A DNA stretch of 64,000 nucleotides from Flavobacterium amnicola (GTDB lineage Bacteria > Bacteroidota > Bacteroidia > Flavobacteriales > Flavobacteriaceae). Within the stretch, counting starts at the first letter, position 1; every line of letters begins with the position of its first letter. This document shows, one piece after another, positions 29,401-35,791 of this stretch. The stretch is taken from positions 121,692-185,691 of the forward strand of contig NZ_SBKO01000005.1 in the NCBI RefSeq assembly GCF_004122165.1. Direction: 5' to 3'. The translations under genes and the position numbers were made by a program. The notes under the pieces were generated by a model that saw nothing but the letters and a program-made list of their open reading frames with translations, searched no databases and was not told the origin of the DNA.

Positions 29401-30386
29401 GCGTAGGTATTGGTGTAGCAACTTATCTACTAAGTGCCATTGCCGTAGAAGCACCTATTACTTTTGATGCCATAGCACAAACTGTAATATTCTCTTGTAT
29501 CAGCTCAGGAGCAACGTTTGGTATTGGAAGTGCAACTGCAAGTATAGGTAACTTCTTTGTGCGTTCGGCTGTACAAGCCGTAGCACATGGAACAGTACAA
29601 GGAGGATTAAGTGAAGTACAAGGTGGTAAATTTTGCACAGGTTTTTATGCAGGTGCTTTAAGTAGTGCCGCAGCAAGTGCTTGGAGTGGTGGTAATAATT
29701 ACACATACAATCAAGATGGAAGTATTGCAACCTCTACAACAGCTTTTAATGGAATAGGTGGTAATTTTGCTCAAAGTAGTGCAGGTACAATTTTATTTGG
29801 TACATTAGCAGGAGGAGCTGGAGCATCTTTGAGTGGTGGAAACTTTTGGCAAGGAGCTGCTACTGGAGCAATTGTATCTGGTTTAAACCATGTTATGCAT
29901 AAAGGTAAATGGATTAGGGATTTAAAAGAAAGATTTCACAACATTAATCCTGATGCTAAACCTGAGGAAAGTATTAATTCTGTAAATGAAGTTTTAAAAG
30001 ATGTTGATGGATTAAGTAATACATATAAAATATCAGGAAGAACCCCTATTGATGTTACTGGTCAAGATAGTGGTGCTGTTTTAGCAGATACTGCTCCTGT
30101 TGATGGAAAACTTACAATAAAACTTTATAGTGGAGCATTTAAAAGTTATTTTAAGCTTGCTTCAACTTTATTTCATGAATTTTTTCATGCTTATCAATAC
30201 AATGTCGGATTAGTAGATTACGCTCAAGAGAGATTTGGGGTCGGAGCTTATTATGATAGTTTTGGTATGCCTACAAAATCTCAAGCTTGGTTAGAAAGTA
30301 AAGCATATGATTTTCAAATGAGAATGGGAGACATGAGTTCTTCCGTTAAATCTCAATATAGTATGATGTTAAAACATTTAAAATAA
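23472..30386 (+). CDS. SpvB/TcdB-like RHS toxin with C-terminal HExxH metallopeptidase domain
   Basis: A 2304-residue polymorphic toxin with a signal peptide (1-19). An SpvB-like N-terminal domain follows, then FG-GAP/VCBS calcium-type repeats (GDFDGDGFVD, GDFNGDGISE, ADFNGDGKTD, GDFNGDGKVD), RHS/YD repeats (about 1040-1500) and the RHS core (DYLGSIIAISNQTGQI, FDAWGNVYKV, GYAFNNPLKYTDPSGEE, with DPSG at 1964-1967). The 335-residue variable tip holds a Gly/Ala-rich linker and a globular end with HEFFH at 2235-2239 and a later Glu (WLESKAY, 2275), the pattern of a zinc metallopeptidase. The RHS shell would enclose the toxin until release. Two lipoprotein genes follow. Confidence 0.88.
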   Translation: MKLKLPFAFIFLIINSIYSQKNFHDTQGKLEISTTGQAIYNIPIAMPASLQDVAPQINLIYASGQFGGIAGQGWNINSISTISRIGTRLDIDGFIDGVDYDDNDKLALDGQRLLLVSGTYWADGSIYQTEIKSNFRIELNGTGENIHFIITAPDGAKSWYGLNGAKDLNAYYISRFEDTNGNFINYKYLAVNTYNSLYIDEINFSANTNGLNTPLNTIKFGYKNALRKEKSFIKGQQITKTLILDEIKVASGNSLFRKYKLTHTYDQQLGYEKVASVQEFNGALEGANLIKFDYNNTVSTSIFTETQTQYNTPLTPDNGFVSGDFDGDGFVDLYNNGYIFTEMYQGGNGSSRAINAEGVRSIIPINTLGLNNKLNQFQSIASLENIQEEQITFNVRQINNARTGLIGVYSKTIQLPNYGTCYSNCPWQTCDGSIRNPGISTGRFINSSGKSITGDFNGDGISEILIIRYPEHRQYEFTPDSNANRIPDPSGNCNETYTIGDFPHIVRLLDMNPFSSVTLGTKGYTEITNQQLGLIGLRKDETITADFNGDGKTDVLVLKADKTYRVISFKQLLAAPWVEMEVIGSGTLSHYEKNKPLMLGDFNGDGKVDLITPVALRSPYWTIYNSNPNPNGGEFFQSETHFIEEYLPDTGQPGAGGGDYNLRQIFKNYYVVDTNKDGKSDIAVFRSERIKKEWWQYHNFDVKWTVNTYANNIGNNNAALTFTPDYASITDHYDRNPNIPFAIVANFKQSGANKEIIVARGGLNTVTYVNFTKNVAQDNLLRKVTSNGTNIIDEISYLPMDSVETDYGTFYTSSDQVNYPLADIKRISTNKLVSQLKNTTSGITKYQDFSYNGFIAHMHGLGALGFQKVARSSWYQTSGDKRIWNVTINDPLLRNAVKSSYSILNPTNTFSFDTSFNKINETNYTYSSSLDNGVYNLLIDKISTNDLLSNVLTEKTFTYSPLFNLTENLTTKNYLSSGGSRILQGTTTVDTTYDNDTNPSSYFIGKPTRVITTTSAYSDIFSTEENYIYNGYKLTRTKKKGNTGDNKFLVEDFVYDSLGNILQKTLSTSGITSTLAPRTVEYTYDTSSRFLKTTKDIEGLVSRNLAYHPIYGMVTESENPYGQRSKSEYDNWGKPTKITDYLGKSIVYTYSMQGNNYITKQVGDDGSESIKMTDALGRVIKTGAKNIDNSWSYKSVEYDYLGRKIKESEPFDGASASQWNTTTYDDYSRIISNTSATGLTTTINYNELTTTGSDGVKTTSSTKNANGHVVSVTDNGGMINYTYFANGNLKSSNFENTILTMEYDEFGRKSKLTDPSAGTYTYVYNYYGEMVKETSPKGTTTFEYDAFGKVIQKKIVGHNDADATDITTVYSYDNDTKQIISLSVTNPIDGNSNYRYTYDADKRLISVEENLPEFSYKKTIAYDEYGRVEKEQYDATHFASNKSTTKRVKNTYKNGGHWQTFDDQSSLLLWQTNTVNVKGQVTYVSLGNDLKEYFSYDNYGLPNGQSTVHTTPASNPNEEDVSQQIISLNYNFNAQRALLNNRSSSLFNTEETFTYDNQERLIKWEFAPQTLHDNNFTTSVDGFTSSGLATISTTVGKLRIQQVTTASDGAQKKILSNAKAGTKLELSANITKLTTNKIDIKIIEKNPTDNTVISQSVLATVSNNGVIRTNYTSLQNADIYVEFLKSTTSNDIGNASAFLIDDFLAKKLDSHEQQYDNKGRITQNEVGTYKYSIAKQYQNNSVVLTQQAKVHYTNYPRQEVSYNAFKSPIAIYEEGHRIVSFNYNTFQNRSKMEIQSRNPVERMIPRIKHYSHDGVIEIKHDLNSADVEFITYIGGDSYSAPVVYKSNGTESQFLYLHRDYLGSIIAISNQTGQIIEKRHFDAWGNVYKVANGENSELSNLTVLDRGYTSHEHLMGVGLIHMNGRLYDPMLHRFLQPDNYIQDPHNTQNYNRYGYAFNNPLKYTDPSGEEFFTAIVIGVGIGVATYLLSAIAVEAPITFDAIAQTVIFSCISSGATFGIGSATASIGNFFVRSAVQAVAHGTVQGGLSEVQGGKFCTGFYAGALSSAAASAWSGGNNYTYNQDGSIATSTTAFNGIGGNFAQSSAGTILFGTLAGGAGASLSGGNFWQGAATGAIVSGLNHVMHKGKWIRDLKERFHNINPDAKPEESINSVNEVLKDVDGLSNTYKISGRTPIDVTGQDSGAVLADTAPVDGKLTIKLYSGAFKSYFKLASTLFHEFFHAYQYNVGLVDYAQERFGVGAYYDSFGMPTKSQAWLESKAYDFQMRMGDMSSSVKSQYSMMLKHLK

Positions 30387-30392
30387 AAAATT

Positions 30393-31055
30393 ATGAAAAA
30401 AGCGTTTTTTCTTTTTTTAATTGGCTTCTTCTTTATTTCTTGTAATAATAAAGAAGAATTAGATTTAGAAATTATTAATAATATTGTTTTTGTGAGTAAA
30501 AGTAAAGATTCTTCCAGAAATAATATTATAACATATAAGCTTACGAATAAAAGTAACAAAACTTATTGTTTTTTACCGCTTGAAAATTCTCGATTAATTT
30601 ATAAAATAAAATGCCTTAAACTTGATAATTCTGGTTTTGTTTTTGTAAATGAAAAGGATACGATTAAAAGAGATGTAAGGTTTATTAATTTTTCGGATTC
30701 AAGCTTTCAAAATAAATTATTTGAAATTATGGATGAAAAATCAAAAAAATTAGGATACAAGCTTAATGGATATACAAAAGACAATATAGATAAAAATAAA
30801 TTCTTCATACATCCTAAAGAAACTATTTATTTTGAAAAATTAGTATCTCTACCTATACCTGATAGGTTCTCGTCAAAATTAATGTTCCGAATAGATAGAA
30901 AATATATGATGAGTGTTTTTGTATACAGTGATAGTACAAAATCTAAAGATTTTTTATCAAGACCAGATTTTAAAACTATAACAGAAAATGGGTATGAAAT
31001 TTATCACGGTGTGATAAAGTCCAAAAATAAAGTGCCAATAAAATTTATTGATTAA
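30393..31055 (+). CDS. Hypothetical lipoprotein, immunity candidate
   Basis: A 220-residue protein with a lipoprotein signal peptide (lipobox FFISC, Cys about 17). After the cysteine comes NNKEE, resembling the acidic lipoprotein export signal that sends Bacteroidota lipoproteins to the cell surface. The rest is lysine-rich with no recognised domain. It starts six bases after the RHS toxin stop, where polymorphic-toxin immunity genes normally lie; immunity to the metallopeptidase tip is inference from position. Confidence 0.6.
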   Translation: MKKAFFLFLIGFFFISCNNKEELDLEIINNIVFVSKSKDSSRNNIITYKLTNKSNKTYCFLPLENSRLIYKIKCLKLDNSGFVFVNEKDTIKRDVRFINFSDSSFQNKLFEIMDEKSKKLGYKLNGYTKDNIDKNKFFIHPKETIYFEKLVSLPIPDRFSSKLMFRIDRKYMMSVFVYSDSTKSKDFLSRPDFKTITENGYEIYHGVIKSKNKVPIKFID

Positions 31056-31076
31056 GTTGGTTTGAGAATATAATTT

Positions 31077-31619
31077 ATGAGTCATTTAAGATTAATCATT
31101 TCTGTTGCTTTTTACATATTTATTTCTTGTAAACAAAATGAAGAATCGTATAGTAAGTCTTATTTGATTAAAGATAGAGGTTTTTCTTTTTTTGATTCGT
31201 ACATTTCAAAATATGATGTTCGATTAAAAAAGGTTATTAATGATGATTATAGTATTTTTATATATCAATCTGATTATATTGATACATTAAAAATTGAGAA
31301 TCAGAAACTTTATTATAGAAATAAATTATTAAAAATAATCGATTCAAAAAATGTTAAATACAAAGATTCAATTATTCTTATTAATAAATGCTTTTTTGAA
31401 AACAAAGTTGGAAGGGGATATGAAATGAATCTTTTTATTAACAGAGATAAAGGATTACTTTTCACTGAGTCATTAGATTATGGATTAATGACAGAATATG
31501 ACATTGAAAAATACCATGAAATTCATAAAAAAATAGCATTAAGACAATTAGGATTTAAAGATGGTAAATATGAATTACAATTTGCCAAAATGAATTATCC
31601 TGAGTTAAATAATAAGTAA
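31077..31619 (+). CDS. Hypothetical lipoprotein, second immunity candidate
   Basis: A 180-residue protein with a short lipoprotein signal (YIFISC, Cys about 18) followed by KQNEES. It is rich in Lys, Ile and Tyr and has no recognised family. It starts 21 bases after the preceding lipoprotein gene and is the last gene before a terminator, so it belongs to the RHS operon. It may be an additional immunity or accessory protein. Confidence 0.6.
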   Translation: MSHLRLIISVAFYIFISCKQNEESYSKSYLIKDRGFSFFDSYISKYDVRLKKVINDDYSIFIYQSDYIDTLKIENQKLYYRNKLLKIIDSKNVKYKDSIILINKCFFENKVGRGYEMNLFINRDKGLLFTESLDYGLMTEYDIEKYHEIHKKIALRQLGFKDGKYELQFAKMNYPELNNK

Positions 31620-31723
31620 TAAATAATAAGATATAGTTTTTCTCAAAACAGCGTAAGCTTTTATTTACTTGTGTTGCAAGAGTTTTGTTAAACAAAAACA
31701 TAAGAGAGAACTTAAATAATAAT

Positions 31724-31769
31724 AAAACCTAACAACTGGATGATATAAATCTGGTCGTTAGGTTTTTTT
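31724..31769 (+). terminator. Intrinsic terminator, first copy of a duplicated block
   Basis: AAACCTAACaAC / GTcGTTAGGTTT stem with a loop of about 17 bases and a T-run. It is nearly identical to 35683-35727. The region 31620-31933 otherwise holds the copy B operator and no gene. Confidence 0.85.
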
Positions 31770-31814
31770 AATTGTGGCCTCTCGTTAACTAATAATGATT
31801 GATATTCTGTTATT

Positions 31815-31909
31815 TGTCATTTATTTCAATAAATGACATCACTAATTTTAGTTAGATAAAAATCACTAAAATTAAGGATTGTTTAGAAAGGAAAAGAAAA
31901 TTATATTCG
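31815..31909 (+). promoter_or_regulatory. Cargo operator-promoter, copy B (small-gene module)
   Basis: A perfect 10-base inverted repeat TGTCATTTAT / ATAAATGACA (31815-31838), then TTTTAGTTAG ending at 31855, a degenerate second palindrome CACTAAAATTAAGG (31864-31877), ATTG (31878-31881), 20 bases and TATATTCG (31902-31909). The next start codon is 25 bases on. Confidence 0.65.
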
Positions 31910-31933
31910 TTTAAACATAAAAAAAATAAAAAT

Positions 31934-32212
31934 ATGGCAAATTTTGGAAAAGATTCTTTGAAGTACAACTATTCATGGACAACTACTGAAGGCGATAGTA
32001 AAAAAGTAATTGGTTATCCAGACAACGTATTGCTCAATAGAAATGAAGGATACGAAATGTTACATTTCATAAATAAATATATGACGTCTAGAAATCTAAA
32101 TAACACATTATCTAATTTTAATATTATTGAAAATTCAATTAAGACATCTTTACCAACAAATTTAAGAAGTCATGCGCATATTAGACAATGGTTAGATAAT
32201 AATCTTAATTAA
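31934..32212 (+). CDS. Hypothetical protein, first gene of the small-gene module
   Basis: A 92-residue soluble protein with no signal peptide and no recognised domain. It has aromatic residues near the N-terminus (KYNYSWTT) and a helical second half ending in HIRQWLDNNLN. That ending resembles WLIQLLS of the 64-residue protein at 33905, so the two may be distant relatives. It is driven by the copy B promoter 25 bases upstream, and the GRDP-like gene follows after 48 bases. Confidence 0.55.
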   Translation: MANFGKDSLKYNYSWTTTEGDSKKVIGYPDNVLLNRNEGYEMLHFINKYMTSRNLNNTLSNFNIIENSIKTSLPTNLRSHAHIRQWLDNNLN

Positions 32213-32260
32213 TTTGAATGCTTTTTATAGTATATCACTTTGTAATTTAATAAATAAAAT

Positions 32261-32680
32261 ATGGACAAACAGATTATTTTAAAAATAGAAGACAGTCTCG
32301 ATTTGAGTAATATTGCTAGAAAAGCAGCCCAAAATAACGAATGGGATAACAATCAAACTTCTTATGCTATTGAATGGTATTTGAAGCACTTATATTTATG
32401 TGTGAAATATCCAAGTTTACCAATTGCAGCTATAAGTAAGTCGGCTGATGAAATGTGGCATCAGCATATTTTAGACACTAGGAAATATTCAACAGATTGC
32501 AATCAAATAGCTGGTAGATTTTTAAATCATACTCCTATTTATGGAAGACCGAGTGATTTTGAAATAGCCGCATACAGTAACACTTTAAATTTATATAAAA
32601 TTGAATTTGGGATGGAACCAAGTGATAAAGGACAGACCTCGGGCGATTATTCATACAGAAATCCTGAGTCAGAAACATAA
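32261..32680 (+). CDS. GRDP-like (DUF1399-type) glycine-rich-domain protein
   Basis: A 139-residue protein with the signature MWHQHILDTRKYSTDC followed by GRFLNHTPIYG. This WHxHILDTxxY....C pattern is that of the GRDP/DUF1399 family, known mostly from eukaryotes and scattered bacteria without a settled biochemical role. The His and Cys residues could bind a metal. It lies within the small-gene module, in the same direction as its neighbours. Confidence 0.65.
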   Translation: MDKQIILKIEDSLDLSNIARKAAQNNEWDNNQTSYAIEWYLKHLYLCVKYPSLPIAAISKSADEMWHQHILDTRKYSTDCNQIAGRFLNHTPIYGRPSDFEIAAYSNTLNLYKIEFGMEPSDKGQTSGDYSYRNPESET

Positions 32681-32799
32681 AAAACAGAATTCATTATCAA
32701 CGAATTAGATAATGGATGAGCACACAAACAAGCATGTTTATCGTTTTCTTTTTAAAACTGTATATTTGAAAGAATAAAATTGAATTTGAAGAAAAATTA

Positions 32800-33561
32800 A
32801 TGGATGAATTTATTATTGATGAAGAGTATGTTATAAAAAGAAATACCATTAATTTTGAATTATGGGATACATATAAACATGGGAAACTTTTGTCAAAAAG
32901 TGCTAAAAAATTATATCGGTTTTATCCACTAAACCTTTACAGTATAGATGGACTTTTTAGAAGTTATTTTTATCTTTCAAATCCAGGAGATTTCAATGAC
33001 CCTTTTGATTGTAATGTAAATCTTATTGAAGATGTTGATGATTTGTCACATATGAAAACAGTAAAAAGAAACAACTTCAGTAATCTAGGAATTTGTTCCT
33101 TTTCAGAAACAATCAACAACCATTTGATGTGGGCACATTATACAAATAATTATTATGGTTTTGCACTTGAATTTGATGGGGACAAGATTGATATGAAACA
33201 ACGGGAAGGTCATTTATTAAGACATACATTGACCAGGGTAATTTATCCACAAGAACCAATCAAAATAAAAAAAAATTATCCATTTGCTTCGCATTATGTA
33301 TTGACAACAAAATTCAAACATTGGGAATATGAAAAAGAATGGAGAATTATAACAGAGTTGGGATATGAAGAAAGATGTTTGGAGTATTTCCCTGAATGTG
33401 TCAAAGCAATTTATATTGGTCACAAAATTGTAGATAATGATATAAATCTTTATAAATTATTGCTGGAGCTTCATAAAATGAAATTTCCTAATATTCCGCT
33501 GTATGTAGTCTATCCTCATCCAACAGATTTAAAATTAGAATTTGAGAAAGTATTGAATTAA
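32800..33561 (+). CDS. DUF2971 domain protein
   Basis: A 253-residue protein with the DUF2971 pattern: KLYRFYPLN near residue 38, YLSNPGDFNDPFDCN at about 60, GICSFSETINNHLMWAHY at about 98, then YGFALEFD and EKEWRII. The family is frequent in mobile and defence-associated regions but has no demonstrated function. The conserved RF, NDPFD and W.HY motifs suggest an enzyme-like active site. The next gene starts three bases after its stop, so the pair is probably co-translated. Confidence 0.78.
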   Translation: MDEFIIDEEYVIKRNTINFELWDTYKHGKLLSKSAKKLYRFYPLNLYSIDGLFRSYFYLSNPGDFNDPFDCNVNLIEDVDDLSHMKTVKRNNFSNLGICSFSETINNHLMWAHYTNNYYGFALEFDGDKIDMKQREGHLLRHTLTRVIYPQEPIKIKKNYPFASHYVLTTKFKHWEYEKEWRIITELGYEERCLEYFPECVKAIYIGHKIVDNDINLYKLLLELHKMKFPNIPLYVVYPHPTDLKLEFEKVLN

Positions 33562-33564
33562 AAT

Positions 33565-33762
33565 ATGGCTAAAGAACCGTTCGCAGCAAAACTAACTTCA
33601 CTTTGGATTGGTGGATTTCTATTCTGGATTCTAAAAGGATTTAGCGGAAAATTAACTGACCAGATTGTACCAGAATATCAAAATAGAAATGTTTGGGTAG
33701 GATATTTAATTTCAATTATAGCTGTTTGTATAGCTGTATATTTTATTTTCTTTAAAGGATAG
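33565..33762 (+). CDS. Small membrane protein
   Basis: A 65-residue protein with two predicted membrane segments (LWIGGFLFWIL at about 13-23 and VGYLISIIAVCIAVYFIFF at about 45-63). Its tight spacing after the DUF2971 gene suggests a joint function, for instance a membrane anchor or pore partner; that is inference. Confidence 0.6.
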   Translation: MAKEPFAAKLTSLWIGGFLFWILKGFSGKLTDQIVPEYQNRNVWVGYLISIIAVCIAVYFIFFKG

Positions 33763-33780
33763 AAATTCGTTTCCAACGGT

Positions 33781-33824
33781 ATTCGGGATACAGAGATGGG
33801 CGCAATATATCGTGTCCATCCTTT
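33781..33824. repeat. Cassette-like hairpin repeat, copy 1
   Basis: ATTCGGGATACAG then a stem GATGGGCGC (33795-33803) / GTGTCCATC (33812-33820) closed by two G-T pairs, followed by T-rich DNA. Outside it TTTCCAACGG (33770-33779) and GCGTTAGAAT (33841-33850) are also roughly inverted, as in integron-type attC sites. It may instead be a terminator. Confidence 0.6.
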
Positions 33825-33904
33825 TCCTTTTGGTCAGAAAGCGTTAGAATTTGGATTTTTAAAATTTAAGTTATATATTAATTTTTCATCATAAAAATTT
33901 TATT

Positions 33905-34099
33905 ATGACTTATAAATCAATTCAAGAACTTTACAAAGAAACTTTTAACAGAACTATCAAAACTTGTTGGATAGCTGATGTTAAAAGAGAATTAGGTCAA
34001 ACAACTAGAAAATCATATAACAGGTTGGATGATAATACAGTAAAATACCCTTGTCCAAATGATGATGTGAGAAACTGGTTAATTCAATTACTCAGCTAA
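33905..34099 (+). CDS. Small hypothetical protein between two hairpin repeats
   Basis: A 64-residue protein, basic in the first half (KETFNRTIKTCW, VKRELGQTTRKSYNR) and ending VRNWLIQLLS; no family recognised. It has a plausible helical, possibly nucleic-acid-binding composition, but this is weak. It is the only gene between two copies of the ATTCGGGATACAG hairpin, which gives a gene-cassette appearance. Confidence 0.5.
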   Translation: MTYKSIQELYKETFNRTIKTCWIADVKRELGQTTRKSYNRLDDNTVKYPCPNDDVRNWLIQLLS

Positions 34100-34141
34100 T
34101 TAATTAGCTAAACTTAATACAATATCCAGTTAACTAAAGGC

Positions 34142-34186
34142 ATTCGGGATACAGGGATGGGCGCAATAAGACGTGTCCATCCTTTG
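34142..34186. repeat. Cassette-like hairpin repeat, copy 2
   Basis: ATTCGGGATACAGGGATGG... with arms GGATGGGCGC / GTGTCCATCC and a T-run after it; about 85% identical to copy 1 over 40 bases. It lies 40 bases after the 64-residue gene. Confidence 0.6.
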
Positions 34187-34284
34187 TTTTTCCACCAAAT
34201 ACCCAAACCAATCAATAAACAGGTATCAAAGTAGTATGAAATCAAATTTTAAAAACGTATTTTTGAGATTATACATTTAGAGTT

Positions 34285-35337
34285 ATGAATGATGAATTTT
34301 TAAGAAAAATTGTGGCTTCGACTGCAGCATTCAATAAGATGAAAAGTATTACCGATTTAGCAGGGGTATTTACACCATTTTCAGGTGTTGATTTAGCTAT
34401 TCAAAGAAGTTTATCAAACTTATCATATCAAGACCCTGTGATTGATGCTATTACTAAATCATCATTAGCTTTAAATGCTCAATATTTTGAGCCGACAAAA
34501 TTTAATCCAGTAATGGCTGCATTTGGGTCTGTAACCCAAATGATGCATCAAATGCAATTTCAACAGCCAGTTTACAATCCAGTTAACTTATCAGTGGTTG
34601 ATTTAATACGTGATTTTTCAAAATATAATGTAGAAGCTGTAAGCCCATTACTTGGTATTTCACAAATCACTTCAAAATTATTGAATGACATTAAATTTGA
34701 TACTTTCAATTGGCGTGAAACTTATCCAGATTTATTTACAGAAGAACATCAGATTGAAGATTCAAGCGAATATTCTAAGTTCAATAAGAATTTAGATAAA
34801 TTGATGGATTTATCCATTGTTGATGAAGATTCCACTTTAAGTGATGGAGTTGCTGTATCTGTTAATTTAGATACTTATGTTGATGATACATTTTCAGGAC
34901 CATTATCCGAAGAAATTTTTGCAATTGCGAATCAAGCTATTGAAGAAGTAGCTCAAAAAAATATTGATTATGAAGCAATTTTTAATAAACTGTTATTGAA
35001 ACTTGATAAAATCGTTCATAATCCATACACTGTTAATCTTGTTACTGGAATTGTATTAATTGTAATTAGTCATTATTATGAGGAATATAATGAAACAAAC
35101 GAAACCAATATTAAAACTGAACACATTGCTCCGACTTATGAAATCATACTAACCGAACAATTAGTGAAAGTCAAGCAAACAGCACATGACAAATCTAAAA
35201 CAATTGATATATTGCCAATTGGTGTAGAAGTTGAAGTTAATAAACGCTTTAAAAAGTGGGTTAAAATTATATATACTAAAAATTATGTTCCTCAAATTGG
35301 TTATTGTAGAAATGAAGAATTAAAAATATCTAAGTAA
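34285..35337 (+). CDS. Hypothetical protein with transmembrane helix and C-terminal SH3-like domain
   Basis: A 350-residue protein. The first 165 residues are helical and methionine/glutamine-rich (FGSVTQMMHQMQFQQPVYN), followed by an acidic stretch (about 165-230). A single hydrophobic helix lies at about 255-270 (VNLVTGIVLIVISHYY). The end, about 290-350, resembles a bacterial SH3 domain (VKVKQTAHDKSKTIDILP..VEVEVNKRFKKWVKIIY). SH3b domains often bind peptide or wall ligands. The function is unknown; it is in the same direction as the rest of the module. Confidence 0.6.
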   Translation: MNDEFLRKIVASTAAFNKMKSITDLAGVFTPFSGVDLAIQRSLSNLSYQDPVIDAITKSSLALNAQYFEPTKFNPVMAAFGSVTQMMHQMQFQQPVYNPVNLSVVDLIRDFSKYNVEAVSPLLGISQITSKLLNDIKFDTFNWRETYPDLFTEEHQIEDSSEYSKFNKNLDKLMDLSIVDEDSTLSDGVAVSVNLDTYVDDTFSGPLSEEIFAIANQAIEEVAQKNIDYEAIFNKLLLKLDKIVHNPYTVNLVTGIVLIVISHYYEEYNETNETNIKTEHIAPTYEIILTEQLVKVKQTAHDKSKTIDILPIGVEVEVNKRFKKWVKIIYTKNYVPQIGYCRNEELKISK

Positions 35338-35421
35338 TTTTTTATTTTAAGTTTTAACAATATTTATAGGGTTTTCAATTTAAAATTTTTGAATTTTGGA
35401 TAAATAAATCCTTATAACAAT

Positions 35422-35655
35422 ATGACACATAAAGACAAATTAGAAGAGTTGTGCCAAGACTTTGCAAAAAAATTACAAGCCTATGTGAAAGGTGATGATT
35501 TAATTTCAAAAATTAATGGATTTGGGGATGTCTTAGAACTAGAACATTATCAAAAAGCTTATCAAGAATTCCAAAATGCATCAAATGATTACCACAATTT
35601 TGCTTTTTATATTATTAAAAACAAAATCGATTTAGATACAGAATTTCTGAATTAA
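35422..35655 (+). CDS. Small hypothetical protein, last gene of the module
   Basis: A 77-residue, mostly helical, acidic protein (KLEELCQDFAKKLQAY; ELEHYQKAYQEFQNA), possibly a coiled coil or small immunity-like protein. No family recognised. It ends 28 bases before the second copy of the duplicated terminator. Confidence 0.5.
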   Translation: MTHKDKLEELCQDFAKKLQAYVKGDDLISKINGFGDVLELEHYQKAYQEFQNASNDYHNFAFYIIKNKIDLDTEFLN

Positions 35656-35682
35656 AATTTAATTTCTGAATCTTAAAAATAG

Positions 35683-35727
35683 AAAACCTAACAACTGGAT
35701 GATATAAATCTGGTCGTTAGGTTTTTT
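35683..35727 (+). terminator. Intrinsic terminator, second copy of a duplicated block
   Basis: Nearly identical to 31724-31769. The similarity continues past the T-run (ATTGTGG, then TAATGATTGAT and TGTTATTTCAAT), but the operator half of the block is absent here and a convergent gene follows. Confidence 0.85.
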
Positions 35728-35791
35728 AAATTGTGGTTCCCAAAACTATAATGATTGATTTTTTTTGTTATTTCAATTCATTAATCGAATC

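Noticed and set aside
28701..29730. Minus-strand frames inside the RHS gene
   Set aside because: They are shadows of a continuous, well-supported 2304-codon gene.
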